DNA of 64,000 nucleotides from Dacryopinax spathularia (GCA_037974965.1 JBBPFI010000014.1:310001-374000), one strand, 5' to 3'; shown: positions 40,477 to 51,665, counted from the stretch's first letter. The notes: a model not told the origin generated them from the sequence alone. Made by a program: numbers and translations.

Positions 40477-43281
40477 ATGCTCAGCCTAGCGCAGAAGAGG
40501 CGCCTGCTGAGGGCCTTGCTGGCCCGCTCGGGCATGGCAACGGCCGCACCAAAAATCGGCGACCGCAAGGTTCCCATGTCCCCGCTCGAACCTGAGAACT
40601 ATATCAACTACCAGAGGATCGAGGACAACGTGGCTATCGTTCGTAGCCGGTGCGCATACATGTGCCTTCTTACCATTGACAAGTCGCCTGACCTGTGTGT
40701 ATGGGTCTGACAACAGGTTGAACCGTGCTTTGACCCTCTCGGAGAAGATTTTATACGGGCACTTGGACGACCCGCACCACCAGGAGATTGAGCGTGGCAA
40801 GTCCTTCCTCAAGCTCCGGCCAGACGTGCGTATCATCTCTCTCGCGAAGCGACTGTAGAGGCTGACGTATGTTGCTTTAGCGTGTTGCCTGCCAAGATGC
40901 CACCGCACAAATGGCTATTCTCCAGTTCATGTCGTCCGGCTTGCCGAAAGTTGCCGTTCCCACGACTGTGCACTGTGACCACTTGATTGAGGCTCAAGTG
41001 GGCGGTCCCAAGGATCTCGAGCGTGCCATCGCTACCAACAAGGAGGTCTACGATTTCCTTGCAACCGCTTGCTCGAAGGTTAGTTACTAACATTTTCGTT
41101 CGGTGTGAAGTTCATGCTCAATGTTTTCCCCTCCCTTTCTAGTACAGTATTGGATTCTGGAGGCCTGGCTCCGGCATTATCCATCAAATCATCCTGGAGA
41201 ACTACGCCTTCCCCGGTGGTCTGATGATTGGTACCGATTCCCACACCCCGAACGCTGGCGGTCTCGGCATGGTTGCCTGCGGTGTCGGTGGTGCCGATGC
41301 CGTCGACGTCATGGCCGATCTTCCTTGGGAGCTGAAGTGCCCGAAGGTCATTGGTGTTAAACTGACTGGCAAGATCCATGGCTGGACCGCTCCCAAGGGT
41401 AAGAATAGTGATTGGCTTGTGACGCACCGACCTCTAACAGCAACTTGACTAGATGTCATCCTGAAGGTCGCGGGTATCCTCACGGTCAAGGGTGGCCCTG
41501 GTGCCATCGTTGAATACCACGGTCCTGGTGTCGAATCCCTCTCCTGCACGGGTATGGCTACTATCTGCAACATGGGTGCTGAAATCGGTGCCACGACTTC
41601 GCTCTTCCCTTACAACCACCGCATGGCTAGCTACCTCGAGGCGACGAAGCGCGGCAACATCGCTGAGTACGCCAAATCGTTCGAGCACAACCTCCAGCCG
41701 GATGAGGGTTGCGAGTACAACCAGCTGATCGAGATCGTATGTTCCTCTACAACGGGTATGGTTGGGCAGCATGCTGACCTAAGTCAATCAGAACCTTTCT
41801 GAGCTCGAGCCCCATATCAACGGCCCTTTCACCCCGGATCTGGCTACCCCTATCTCTAAGCTGAAGGAGGCTGTTAAGGAGAACGGCTGGCCTGAGGAGA
41901 TCAAGGTTGCCCTCATCGATTCCTGCACGAACTCATCCTACGAGGATATGACCCGTTCTGCCTCCATCGTCAAGCAGGCTGCTGAGCATGGCCTCCAGAC
42001 CAAGTCCAAGTTCACCATCACCCCCGGTTCCGAGCAGGTTCGCGCCACTATCGACCGTGACGGCATGATCGACACCTTCCAGGATGTTGGCGGCCTTGTC
42101 CTCGCTAACGCTTGTGGCCCCTGCATTGGTCAGTGGGATCGCCGTGACGTGAAGAAGGGCGAGAAGAACACTATTGTTACCTCGTACAACCGTAACTTCA
42201 CTGGCCGTAACGATGCCAACCCTGCCACCCACGCCTTCGTCGCTTCTCCTGATCTCGTCACTGCCATGGCCTTCGCTGGAACCCTCAACTTCAACCCCCT
42301 TACCGACACCCTGAAGGGCGCTGACGGCAAGGAGTTCAAGTTCGCTGAGCCTAACGGCAATGAGCTCCCGCCCAAGGGCTACGACCCCGGCCAGAACACC
42401 TACCAGCCTCCTCACTCCGACGCCGCCTCGGTTCAGGTTGCCATCGACCCCAAAAGCAACCGTCTCCAGCTCCTGCAGCCCTTCGAGCCTTGGCATGGCA
42501 AGCAGCCCACCGATCTCCCTATCCTTATCAAGGTGAAGGGCAAGTGCACAACGGATCACATTTCCGCCGTCGGCCCCTGGTTGAAGTACCGTGGTCATCT
42601 CCAGAACATCTCTCGTGAGTTTTATGATCTCGACCCAAACTGGCGGTGGCTCTAACTAACGCTCCAGAGAACTGCCTGATCGGTGCCATCAACGCTGCTA
42701 ACAGCGAGGCTAACAACGTGAAGAACCAGCTCACCGGCGAGTGGGGCCCGGTTCCTCAGACTGCCGCCTACTACCGTGACCATGGCATCAAGTGGGTTGT
42801 TGTCGGTAAGTCTCACACTTCCGCAGGGGGATGACCATTTTCTGATCATTGCATCTAGGTGACAGCAACTACGGCGAGGGTTCCTCCCGTGAGCACGCTG
42901 CCCTCGAGCCTCGCTACCTCGGTGGTCTCGCTCTCATGACCCGCTCCTTCGCCCGTATTCACGAGACCAACCTGAAGAAGCAGGGCATGCTTGCTCTTAC
43001 CTTTGCCAACCCGGACGACTATGACAAGATCACCCCCAATGACCGCATCACCATGAAGGGCCTCGAGTCCTTCGCCCCTGGCAAGAACCTGATCGGTGTC
43101 ATCAAACACCCTGACGGCTCAACTGAGGAGATCGAGCTCGCTCACTCTTTCAACGAGGGTCAGATCGAGTGGTTCAAGGCCGGCTCTGGCCTGAACTTGG
43201 TACGTTGTACTTACTAAATGCTCCTCCACTACGCTGACTTGGCTCGAACAGATGGCCAAGAACAAGAAGGCCGGCAAATAA
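40477..43281 (+). CDS. aconitate hydratase, mitochondrial (aconitase)
   Basis: TCA-cycle enzyme converting citrate to isocitrate, mitochondrial matrix. The N-terminus [20 protein letters not shown] is an Arg-rich amphipathic presequence. Conserved parts follow in order over nine exons: [67 protein letters not shown] (first cluster Cys), [13 protein letters not shown] (second and third Cys of the 4Fe-4S cluster), [53 protein letters not shown], and the final short exon MAKNKKAGK. Length (about 780 residues) and all active-site blocks are normal. Codon use is strongly biased to C/G endings, as in highly expressed genes. Decayed partial copies lie on both sides. Confidence 0.97.
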
Positions 43282-43516
43282 AGAATGATAGACGGTCGAA
43301 AAGCTAAAAACGCCCGCGATTTCTAGCTTCTTGCATGGCATTTCCCGTTTCAGGTCTCTTCCGTCCCGCATCCTGATTGTCACTATTACAATCTACCAAA
43401 CCCAAATTCCCCTTTCCTCTTACACTGTATTAGTTCTGTTTCTCTATTCCTACCCTGGAAGAGCATGTTCCGTGTAACATACACCCTGTGTCGTTGAATA
43501 CAAGGATGGTAGGAAA

Positions 43517-43688
43517 TTCGCTGGTACTCAGCCAGGCCTTCCACCCTCTGACCGACACCCTGAAGGCGCTGATGGCAGAGAGTTCAAGTTCGCCGAGCCC
43601 AACGGCAACGAGCGCCCGCCCAAGGACTGCGAGACCGGCCAGACAGAACAACCGCCGGCCTTCTCACACCGATGCCGCGTCCGAACAG
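43517..43688 (+). pseudogene. decayed internal fragment of aconitase
   Basis: About 170 bases closely related to 42272-42436 of the intact gene (coding [20 protein letters not shown] to SDAASVQ). Shared phrases include ACCGACACCCTGAAGG, GAGTTCAAGTTCG and GGCCAGA. Small length differences break the frame. It begins 236 bases after the aconitase stop and has no flanking exon sequence. Confidence 0.85.
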
Positions 43689-43783
43689 TATAAGTGATGG
43701 ATGAGTATTGGCATCTTGAGGGAATCATGGGATTCACGGACAGGCTTGATCGAGATTTCATGGACGTGGGACAAGGGTGGGAT

Positions 43784-43840
43784 CGAGACGGTTTGGGATG
43801 GTCTGGGACGGGACGGGACGGTCTGGGACGTGATCTCAGT
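43784..43840 (+). repeat. G-rich 10-bp microrepeat
   Basis: GGGATGGTCT, GGGACGGGAC, GGGACGGTCT and GGGACGTGAT follow each other, a 10-bp repeat with GGGAY at each start and runs of three G able in principle to form a quadruplex. Apart from this, 43690-44275 holds nothing recognised. Confidence 0.6.
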
Positions 43841-44275
43841 AAACGGATGTGCCATGCATGTTACGGGAGGATCATATATTTCCAAATTGGGAACAGCACG
43901 TCAAGGGGGTTGAGGTGTGAAGGTGGGGTGCAATGACAAAGAGCAGGAGATACTGCCACGTTCGAGGGTGGTGCAAGCTATCTTGGGAACATGACGCAGT
44001 CCGTGCGCGAGAACTGTGGATTTGGTTGATATTGGATAATATTAAGGTGGGAATAATCTCCTACAGTGTGTAGGAAGCCTGGGTCGGCACACCTATGGCG
44101 TTGGCCGCAAGGCATGGCGATTTCCCCATGTACCGTTGGATCGATCGAGAAGCGCTAGTGCCAATCGCCATCTTGCCCGACGATAATGCATGGTTGGTTC
44201 TGTAAATTGACCGTGAAGAGCGCGAGCCAGGGCAAGCACTTCTTCGGAAGAGAAACGACATTCGGGCGCTGGACA

Positions 44276-45847
44276 TCAAACTTGATTGAAGGCCGCTGGC
44301 GGATCATCGTTACACGGAGGATGGCTTGCTTCGGGAAGGGCGAGCAGGGCCGGATCGGAAGGCCAGTCTAGATCGATGCCCCTCACGCCGTGCTCGAGGC
44401 TACCCCAAATGAACATGTCAAAGGGCTTGTCATTGGATTCTCCCCGACGACTGAGCGTCATTGTGTGAAAGTTCCATTGATTCTGAAAGGAAACGGCATT
44501 GTCGTTGAGCTCGTCGAGAAACAGGAAGTGCAGGAGCCATAAATGGCTTTCGTTCAAGGGATCTAGGCCGTCTTTCTCTTCGAGTTCGTAGAAGAACTGC
44601 GCCCAATGCTGCGTGACATCGGTATTGTAATCAACCCACAGCCGCTCGATACGGGTGTTGTGGACGGAACTGCTAACGATGAGCAGGCAGAAGGATAGGG
44701 GTGTAGTATATTGGTTCACTTACCGTCCCCAGATATATGAGCCTCGATTGGAACCGCGATTAGCCAACATCCATTCCGCAACTCGTATATTCTCTCCTCC
44801 ATGGTCACCACGGACGCGAGAAGGGGTCCCAAACAAGCGTCGACCAGCATGGAATACGTCCAGAACAGTATCCGCCCGGTTGTTATCGCTGACGCGGATG
44901 GAGACAACACATCTTGAGAAGCCGTCAATGAATGCATGGGTGACCAGCCGCCAGCGAATGAGTCCTGCTTGCACTGTGAGCCGAAACTAATGGATGTGCA
45001 ATTGGGCTCACGGTGGTGACCATCGTGGTGCCAGAGGCTATTGGGACCGGGTACACGATATGGACGGTGTGTCACTTGTCGCCTTTCAAATCGTCGGGGA
45101 ACCACGTCGATTCGATTGAGAGAGGCGCGGGCCTGAGCTAGGGTGACGGCGTGGCCAAGAGAAAGCAAATGTCCGCGCAGCATAACAGGGCCGTTCGTTG
45201 GATGACTCCGTCTCCAAATGCGCACGAGGCCATCGAGCAGTGCGTCCGACAAAGGGGACGTGTCGTTCATGCGTCGATGACCAATGATGCGCCCAGCACC
45301 ATCTCGGAGCAAATCGAGATGCGAGGAAGCGTTGTGAGCGAGTCCAGCCTCTTGAAGGCGACGTTTCAGGGTGCGGGCAGAAATACCGAGACGCTTCGCC
45401 GTTCGTGTCTTTCTACGACCCAGCACGAGATGCTCGAGAATGGCCGGAGCGATGACAACTTTGGGCCGTCCCAAGTGTCCGGTCATGGTGGCGAAAATGG
45501 GGTATTGTGGGGTCACCGTATCGTCCCTCGGTCCCATGTAAGCAGCATCGATGTGGTGAAGCATAAGCTCAAAATTGAGCTCTATTGCGGCAACCTCGCG
45601 AGTTGAGAACAACGTATAGTGCTGACTGTAATGTGAGCTCCAATGGTCGAGTAGTGAACCCAGTGAGGTTCTGGCTCACCCTTTTAGCAGCAGTCCAGAA
45701 GTCCAGGACTTCCTTACGAGACGCATCCAAACGCTGATTAACCCCAGCGTCGATCCGTATGCTTGCCAGGATGCGGTCAGAGAGGCGCTGAAAAGCGGTC
45801 GAGATCTGCGATATGATATTGCTACTGGCGGGATCGTCGTCGGACAT
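44276..45847 (-). CDS. integrase-core (DDE) protein, transposon-type
   Basis: Protein with a DDE integrase core of the kind found in many basidiomycete and animal genomes as integrase core domain-containing protein; I suspect an IS3EU-like DNA-transposon origin, or a host-retained derivative. Four exons join from MSDDDPASSNIISQISTAFQ (start 45847) to AAFNQV (stop 44276). An N-terminal helix-turn-helix-like part (RTAKRLGISARTLKRRLQEA) precedes the core. The core has the first Asp in LWHHDGHHRLIRWR and FIDGFSRCVVSIR, the second Asp in SRVRGDHGGENIRVAEWM, and the Glu in SVHNTRIERLWVDY, so all three acidic residues are present. It looks whole. No terminal inverted repeats or target-site duplications were seen around it, and its spliced structure suggests a resident gene rather than a fresh insertion. 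Confidence 0.75.
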
Positions 45848-46149
45848 AATGAGTGAGAGAGAGGGGCGCCTACATGGGACAGGGGGGAAAGTCGAGAGGA
45901 GCGGGCTAGAGCCATGGAGAGAGACAGCGAGATGCGGGAAAACACGCGGGCATGCTGACTAGTTTCAGGCGTACGAAAGTCGAATAATACGCGCGATGGG
46001 CGGACCCCAGACCGTGTGGAGGAAATTCCCCAGGTAAAACTGTCATACCCAGACAGGTTCGGGATGGAGATGGAGGGAGAAGGGAGCAGATGACCATATG
46101 CGCCAAGCTGATGCTGCACGCGGCGCGACGGAGATGATGAACCGAGATG

Positions 46150-46410
46150 TCCCGATGTGCTGCTGGGAGGAAATGGGAGAACCTGGGAGAGGAACACTCG
46201 TCGCAAGGATGAACAAGGATGGAACAGGAGGGCACGGGAACGAGCAGGAGATTACCAGAGCGTCCGGGAGGGTGTTGTCATCTTGGTGGGAGGGACTGGG
46301 AGGAATCATGAGGTATCCGGAGGAATCAGGATCTATGGGATATCACGGGAGGGAATGGGAATGACCTGTATGCTCCGGGAGGAGTCAGGACTGACTGGGA
46401 GGATAGACCC
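46150..46410 (-). repeat. 10-bp periodic GGAG repeat, locus 4
   Basis: About 250 bases in which GGGAG or GGA recurs at 10-base steps, clearest at 46163-46195 (TGGGAGGAAA, TGGGAGAACC, TGGGAGAGGA) and 46296-46405. It lies between the divergent starts at 45847 (minus) and 46638 (plus), with the CTCC strand reading toward the integrase-core gene. Confidence 0.75.
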
Positions 46411-46637
46411 TTTTCGGGAGCTGATGCAACCGATGAAAAGCTTCCACCGCATTTTGTCCAGCCTGTCTGCTCATAAGCGGGCGTCGCGTCATTGCACGGA
46501 AGCATATTCTGACTTCTAGTGGCTGTGGATGTATTACCTAAGCACTTACTGAGGGTTGCTTGGGCGCTCGCAACCGTTGAACGACTCATTCCTTGTGACC
46601 CTTCCCTCCTCGAACCTCTTCCCTCCCTGGGCCCGTC

Positions 46638-48683
46638 ATGGCCGGTCTTGTACAGGACTACGGGTCGGACTCGGATGATAATGTCGGCACTAGTACACCA
46701 ACACCGAACGGCGAGGATGTCTTCGGGCTGTCCGAGTTGCCCGCCGCTAAGCGTCAGAGAACGGAGAACGGGAACCCCGATGCCTTGGTATCAAGTCTGG
46801 CGCCCGACGTGTTAGCGGAAGTAAGCTCATGGCGCCTCGAACAGTCGGGGTCTTGTTAATCAGATATCTAGGATCCCCTCAACCAGACTTCTCTTGTTAC
46901 ACGGCCCACCGATACCCAGATTATGGTCAACATCAAAATGGACGACATGCTCCGACCGGCGCAGGGGCCAGAAAACCCATTCTCTGACCGCAAATTCCAG
47001 AACCAAAATGCTCTCGCCGGTGTGGTTGAAGAGCAGGCCATGTCGGAACGGGACTTCCGGGCTCAGCACCTATCTTACGCTATCCTCGGCTATGCTGCCA
47101 ATCCGTCATTCTCGGCGGAAAACCCAGTCCTAGGGTCGCTAGCAGCGGCCGAGAAGAACAACTTTCAAACACTCGACATGATGCGCGCAACGAATGGAGA
47201 GAAGAAGCAATGGAAACGGAAGAGGAAGGACCGCGGAGATCTGGAGATTGTGGAGGGTGACGGCGCGTACGCTGGACCTTGGGCGAAGTGGCAGGGAGAT
47301 GAGCAACCCGAGATCGTTGTAACTGAGCAGAATGAGGAGCCTGAGGAACAGGAAGATGCCGAAGCAGAGACAAGGAGGGCAAGGGCAAGGAGGCAAGCCT
47401 TCGGCCAGGAGAAGTCGATCTTCCACGGCAAATCCCTTACGGACTATCAAGGGAGGACATACATGTATCCGCCGCTCGATGTCGCTCCTCACTTGACTCG
47501 CGAAGCCGGATCACAGGAGTGCTTCTTGCCGAAAGAATGCGTCCACACCTGGACCGGCCATACTGCTGGGGTGTCCGTTATCCGCCTCTTACCCAAGACA
47601 GGCCATCTTATGCTCAGCGGCAGTATGGATACTAAGATCAAGGTGCGTATGAGTGTCCGTATCAACTTAAACTCATGCTGAGTTTCTTTCGTAGCTCTGG
47701 GATGTTTATCACGAAGGAAATTGCTTGCGGACTTTTATGGGTCATCATAAGGCAATCAAGGATCTCACCTTTTCAAATGATGGTCGCCGGTTTTTGAGCG
47801 CATCGCACGATCGGCAGATCAAGCTCTGGGACACCGAGACTGGGCAATGTCTCAAGGCATTCTCTAACGGAAAGACCCCCCACGTAGTCAAATTCCATCC
47901 CGATGATGACAAACAACACATATTTTTGGCCGGTATGCACGACAAGAAAATAGTACAAGTGAGTATGGTCCCGGCTTACTAGAAGCTCGCTTGCTCACCC
48001 CGTCTAGTGGGATATAAATACCTCCGAGATCGTACAGGAATACGATCAGCACCTCGGCGCTGTCAATACTATCACGTTCGTCGACGAAAACCGAAGATTC
48101 ATCACGACATCAGACGATAAGACGATTCGCGCTTGGGATTTCGATATCCCGGTTGTGATTAAATATATTGCCGAGCCCCATATGCACAGTATGCCGGCGG
48201 TGACGCTGCACCCAACGGGTAGATTGCCTGTTTGAGTGCTGGGATGACAGCTAAACACCGCTTTCACAGGTAAATGGTTCGCCGCCCAATCACTCGACAA
48301 CCAGATTCTAGTGTATTCAGCCGATACATTCCGACAGAACCGCAAGAAACGATTTGCTGGTCATTCGACTGCAGGGTATGCTTGCGCTGTAGGCTTTTCA
48401 CCGGATGGACGCTGGATCAGCTCCGGTGATGCCGATGGGAGTATCGTGTTCTGGGATTGGAAGACTGGCAGACTGATGAAACGCCTTCGTGCCCACAGCA
48501 AAGTTGTCATAACTCATGAATGGCTTCCCCATGAAACCGTGAGTAAACCTACCGCTCTTGCGGATACGGCTAACAGCTGTATAGTCCAAGGTAGTCACTG
48601 GATCGTGGGATGGGCTCATCAAGCTCTGGGTAGGTCCAGTGTATAGATTGAACCCTTTATTCTGACTTTGAATGCAGGATTAG
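46638..48683 (+). CDS. pre-mRNA-processing factor 17 (Prp17/CDC40), WD40 splicing factor
   Basis: Spliceosomal protein of the second catalytic step, nuclear. Start [15 protein letters not shown]; the N-terminal half is the charged Prp17-specific region with [20 protein letters not shown], a signature of the family. The C-terminal half is a seven-bladed WD40 propeller: [113 protein letters not shown] and a last short blade, [15 protein letters not shown] final intron at about 48630-48677 places Asp-stop after LIKLW, giving the usual IKLWD end. Length of about 580 residues is normal. Confidence 0.95.
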
Positions 48684-49851
48684 ATATGTCTAACTATGTA
48701 TACCACATCGGCCTCACGGCCCTTTGTACTTCACACCATCTCTTTTACTTCTTGCGAAATTGCGAAACTCTGCGGGAAGGGAGACATCCGCTCCCACGCT
48801 CAGGAGCTTTAATGATAGCCCAGCGTATGTGCACCAAGAGCTCGAGGCATCGCTTCACCCTTCTGCCTGTGCGAATCGACAACTCCAAATATAGAGAACT
48901 TGCAGTGTGTATACATGTGGTCGCGCAACGTAGTTCTCGGTGACATACATGCCTTATCGTTTTCATCAGACATTATCTGGTGCTTCAAGTTACAGCGCCC
49001 CCTGCCTGGCCGCCGCCATGTGGAGCTCAGCGTGACGGTCCATGGACTAGGACCCACATCTTCACGTGCCTTCCCTTCATGTGCAGGGAAGGTACATGCT
49101 TACAGGAACATTGCTGTACGGCCTCGTAATTCACCTCCCGACATTACGTCTTCCATCCCTTGACGCCGGAATTGCGCCCACCGATCTTACTTGAACTGCT
49201 CTGGAGCGACCCATGCTCCGCACAATCATGTCGGCGGCACACCGCCGCGTGTGGAAAGCTTCGTAACAACATTTTTCCTTGCCGTCCCATTTGTATCAGA
49301 TGTACTGTCTACATATACTCAGCTTGTTTCTTGCCTGTAAGTTAGGTAATGAGGTCAGTAGGACACAGTGATCGTCCTGCACAAACCAAGGAGTGAGCGG
49401 AGCGATGTGTACAGCAAGCTCGGGATCGCAGAGCACAATGCCTTGCGGCCGTCAATCTGACTGCGTGTAGCTAATGGCAGGACTGGACTACAACAACTAG
49501 CTCCCTCTTACATTACACGGTACGTAAGGGACGTCATTGCTCGTGAGATCGTGCCTCTTTGCATCCCGGTGCCTGGACGTCCCCTCGTTGCCTTAGTTTG
49601 TGCATGATCCGCGGCTTTCCATCGCTGGCCTTTCGAGCCAACAAACCAACGCACTTGCCGGCCTGCCATACACGAGTAAGGAGATGACTTTCGCTCTAGA
49701 GAGACAACGCAATGTCGGCCAGGAGCGTGGCCACATATGATTGGAAGCCTGTGCTCCATAGACGGATGGGTAACATGCGCCAGTCTTTCAAGAAGTCGCG
49801 GAGCCCGCATGGTGCATATATGAAGCTCCATGAAGGACACCTGCCGTGCGA
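48684..49851. other. intergenic region
   Basis: About 1.2 kb between Prp17 and the small secreted-peptide gene. Only short open frames in both strands; no repeat or gene recognised. Confidence 0.35.
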
Positions 49852-49857
49852 TATAAA
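49852..49857 (+). promoter_or_regulatory. TATA box of the small secreted-peptide gene
   Basis: TATAAA at 49852-49857, 99 bases before the ATG at 49956, followed by a pyrimidine/C-rich leader (CAGTCAGTCCCGCACATCCC). A plain TATA box is uncommon in this window and fits a regulated or strongly expressed gene. Confidence 0.6.
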
Positions 49858-49955
49858 GCGCCTAGCTTCGTGTTGGGCGCGTTCGATGCTATTAGATACC
49901 TCAGTCAGTCCCGCACATCCCACTGCGCGCCCCAACCAGTCGCAGTCAAGACAAG

Positions 49956-50204
49956 ATGAAGGCGACGGTCGGTCTGCTCGTAGCGGCCTCCTTGATCGCC
50001 GTCGGTGCGGCCATGCCCCTCTCAAGCAAGGACGGTGCCAGCATCCTCTCCCGGGAAGAACCCGTAGTCGCTCCTATGCGAGAAGGGCGCGGCACACCGA
50101 ATGACGACAGTTTATTTGCGCCTACATGGGCCTCCGAAAGTCGCCGCAGCCCAGACGACGACAACATTTTCGGCCCGTCGTGGGCATCGAGCGGCCGCCG
50201 ATAG
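49956..50204 (+). CDS. small secreted precursor with two Kex2-type peptide repeats
   Basis: Single exon, 82 residues. Residues 1-20 (MKATVGLLVAASLIAVGAAM) are a clear secretion signal. A spacer follows, then two tandem 18-residue units: 47-64 TPNDDSLFAPTWASESRR and 65-82 SPDDDNIFGPSWASSGRR. They share ten identical positions (P, DD, F, P, W-A-S, R-R) and the other changes are mostly conservative. Each ends in Arg-Arg, the cleavage site of the Golgi protease Kex2, and the protein stops right after the second. This is the architecture of fungal Kex2-processed repeat proteins, which release cyclic (RiPP) or linear peptides. There is no CaaX end, so it is not a basidiomycete mating pheromone, and no Tyr in the core as in dikaritins. 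What the peptides do is unknown. Confidence 0.75.
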   Translation: MKATVGLLVAASLIAVGAAMPLSSKDGASILSREEPVVAPMREGRGTPNDDSLFAPTWASESRRSPDDDNIFGPSWASSGRR

Positions 50205-50683
50205 AACGAATGCCCAAAGGCAGGAACAGGCAGGCAGGAAGCTGATGACCGTGTGAGCACGTCGCAGATCCCCAGTTGCGGTGCGCTCCTGACAACAAAG
50301 CAGTTGTTCCTCAAGGCGAGGCGAAAGGCGCTGTGTTTCCACGAGCAGAGATTATGAGAATTTCGGGAAAGGATTATACGTTTTAAGATCACCCTGCCTT
50401 TCTGTTGGTGTCGACGTTGCAACCGTGACAACCCGCAGATCCATTGCCTCATTATTACGGTCATTACGTACACGTTAGGTCCCGCAATGTATTGAAAATC
50501 AGGGCCTTCTCCCGGTTTGCTAGTTGGCATTGTTCATTCTCTGCGCGGCCGTTAAGTTAGTACTCACTGAGCCCCAAGAACGCTAGGTCCAAAGGACTCC
50601 AAAGTCTGCCGCGCAACGAGCTTCGTCTAAGCCGCCAGAGAACATCACACATCGACACATGCGAGCCGAGGTTCCAGACTGAC
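50205..50683. other. intergenic region
   Basis: About 480 bases: 3' end of the secreted-peptide transcript and promoter of the Mtq2-like gene. A minus-strand open frame across the peptide gene (49946-50530) is a shadow. Nothing else seen. Confidence 0.35.
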
Positions 50684-51665
50684 ATGTTGCCCACACCCGA
50701 CCTTTCGCATCTCACCAAAGAGGATTTCAACCTTGTGTACGAACCTGCAGGTATGGATGGGATGCTGAACGGCCTTCCGAGTGCCTCTGATGGGATATGA
50801 TAGAGGACACGTTCGTTTTACTAGATGCACTCGAGTCGGATGCTGAACTCCTCCTCGCGACTGACCCGACCATAGTGTTGGAAGTCGGGCAAGTAGATCC
50901 TATATGGGCCTGATACGATGCTCATAGCCGATATGACGCAGATCTGGGAGTGGATGTGTCAGTGCTTTTGTTGGACAGATTCTAGCTGACCGAAGTCGTG
51001 AGGCCGTTAACTCAGTGCGTTTCCGTTTCGACGTAACATGGTCCAGTGTATCTGTGCACGGACATAAATGCTCATGCGGCAAGATGCACGCTCTTGACGG
51101 GCCGCAAGAATAATGTGCGTGCTTCCTAGTTTCGTTTTGCAGGTTGCTTCAAACGCCGCACACATAGGTGCAAGTAAACCCCATCGTCACGTCACTTGTT
51201 GAAGGTCTATCCTCTCGTCTCCAACACACGGTCGATCTCTTAATTTTCAACCCGCCATACGTGCCTACTGTGGAGGAAGAGGCTACGCAGGCTCAGTTCG
51301 ACAGAGCGATCTCCGGCGCATGGGCTGGTGGTTGCCAAGGTTTGAGTGTGACCGAACACCTGCTACGATTAGTACCTGTAAGTCCACAAACACCTCACAG
51401 TCACAGCGACTCTTTCGACTTGCACGCTTCACTGACAATTGTGTAGAGCCTCCTATCGCCTAAAGGGTTGTTCTACCTCATCGTGTTGAAACAGAACGAT
51501 CCAATCGCTATCATGCGGAGAGCCCAAAGTCAACTGGGACTGGCGTCTCAAGTAAAATACCCACTTCCGAGACGGCGCTATGGCTAAGGAAGCCCGCAGA
51601 TCGTTCTCAGTCGGCGAGCCGGAAGGGAGCACCTATTTGTTCTACGATTCGTCCGCAAGGAGTGA
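50684..51665 (+). CDS. eRF1 glutamine methyltransferase catalytic subunit (Mtq2/N6AMT1-like)
   Basis: S-adenosylmethionine-dependent methyltransferase that, with Trm112, methylates the GGQ glutamine of release factor eRF1; cytosolic. Seven exons follow the family closely: MLPTPDLSHLTKEDFNLVYE-PA, EDTFVLLDALESDAELLL, IVLEVG|SGSGCVSAFVGQIL (SAM-binding motif I across an intron), LYLCTDINAHAARCTLLTGR, VDLLIFNPPYVPTVEEE (catalytic NPPY), AWAGGCQGLSVTEHLLRLVP, LLSPKGLFYLIVLKQNDP and SRRAGREHLFVLRFVRKE at the end. Length is about 230 residues, normal. The second intron (50889-50941) begins GCAAGT rather than GT; the motif GSGSGCVS can only be read if it is spliced as GC-AG. The gene converges on the NmrA gene with 70 bases between stops. 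Confidence 0.9.

Noticed and set aside
44276-45847. Integrase-core gene as part of an LTR or virus-like element
   Set aside because: No reverse transcriptase, capsid, protease or terminal repeats nearby; a spliced single gene fits better.
49508-49840. 110-residue minus-strand frame upstream of the secreted peptide gene
   Set aside because: Runs through the promoter side of the peptide gene with no conserved feature; likely chance.
49956-50204. Secreted precursor as a mating pheromone
   Set aside because: Basidiomycete pheromone precursors end in CaaX and lack a signal peptide; this one has a signal peptide and ends in Arg-Arg.
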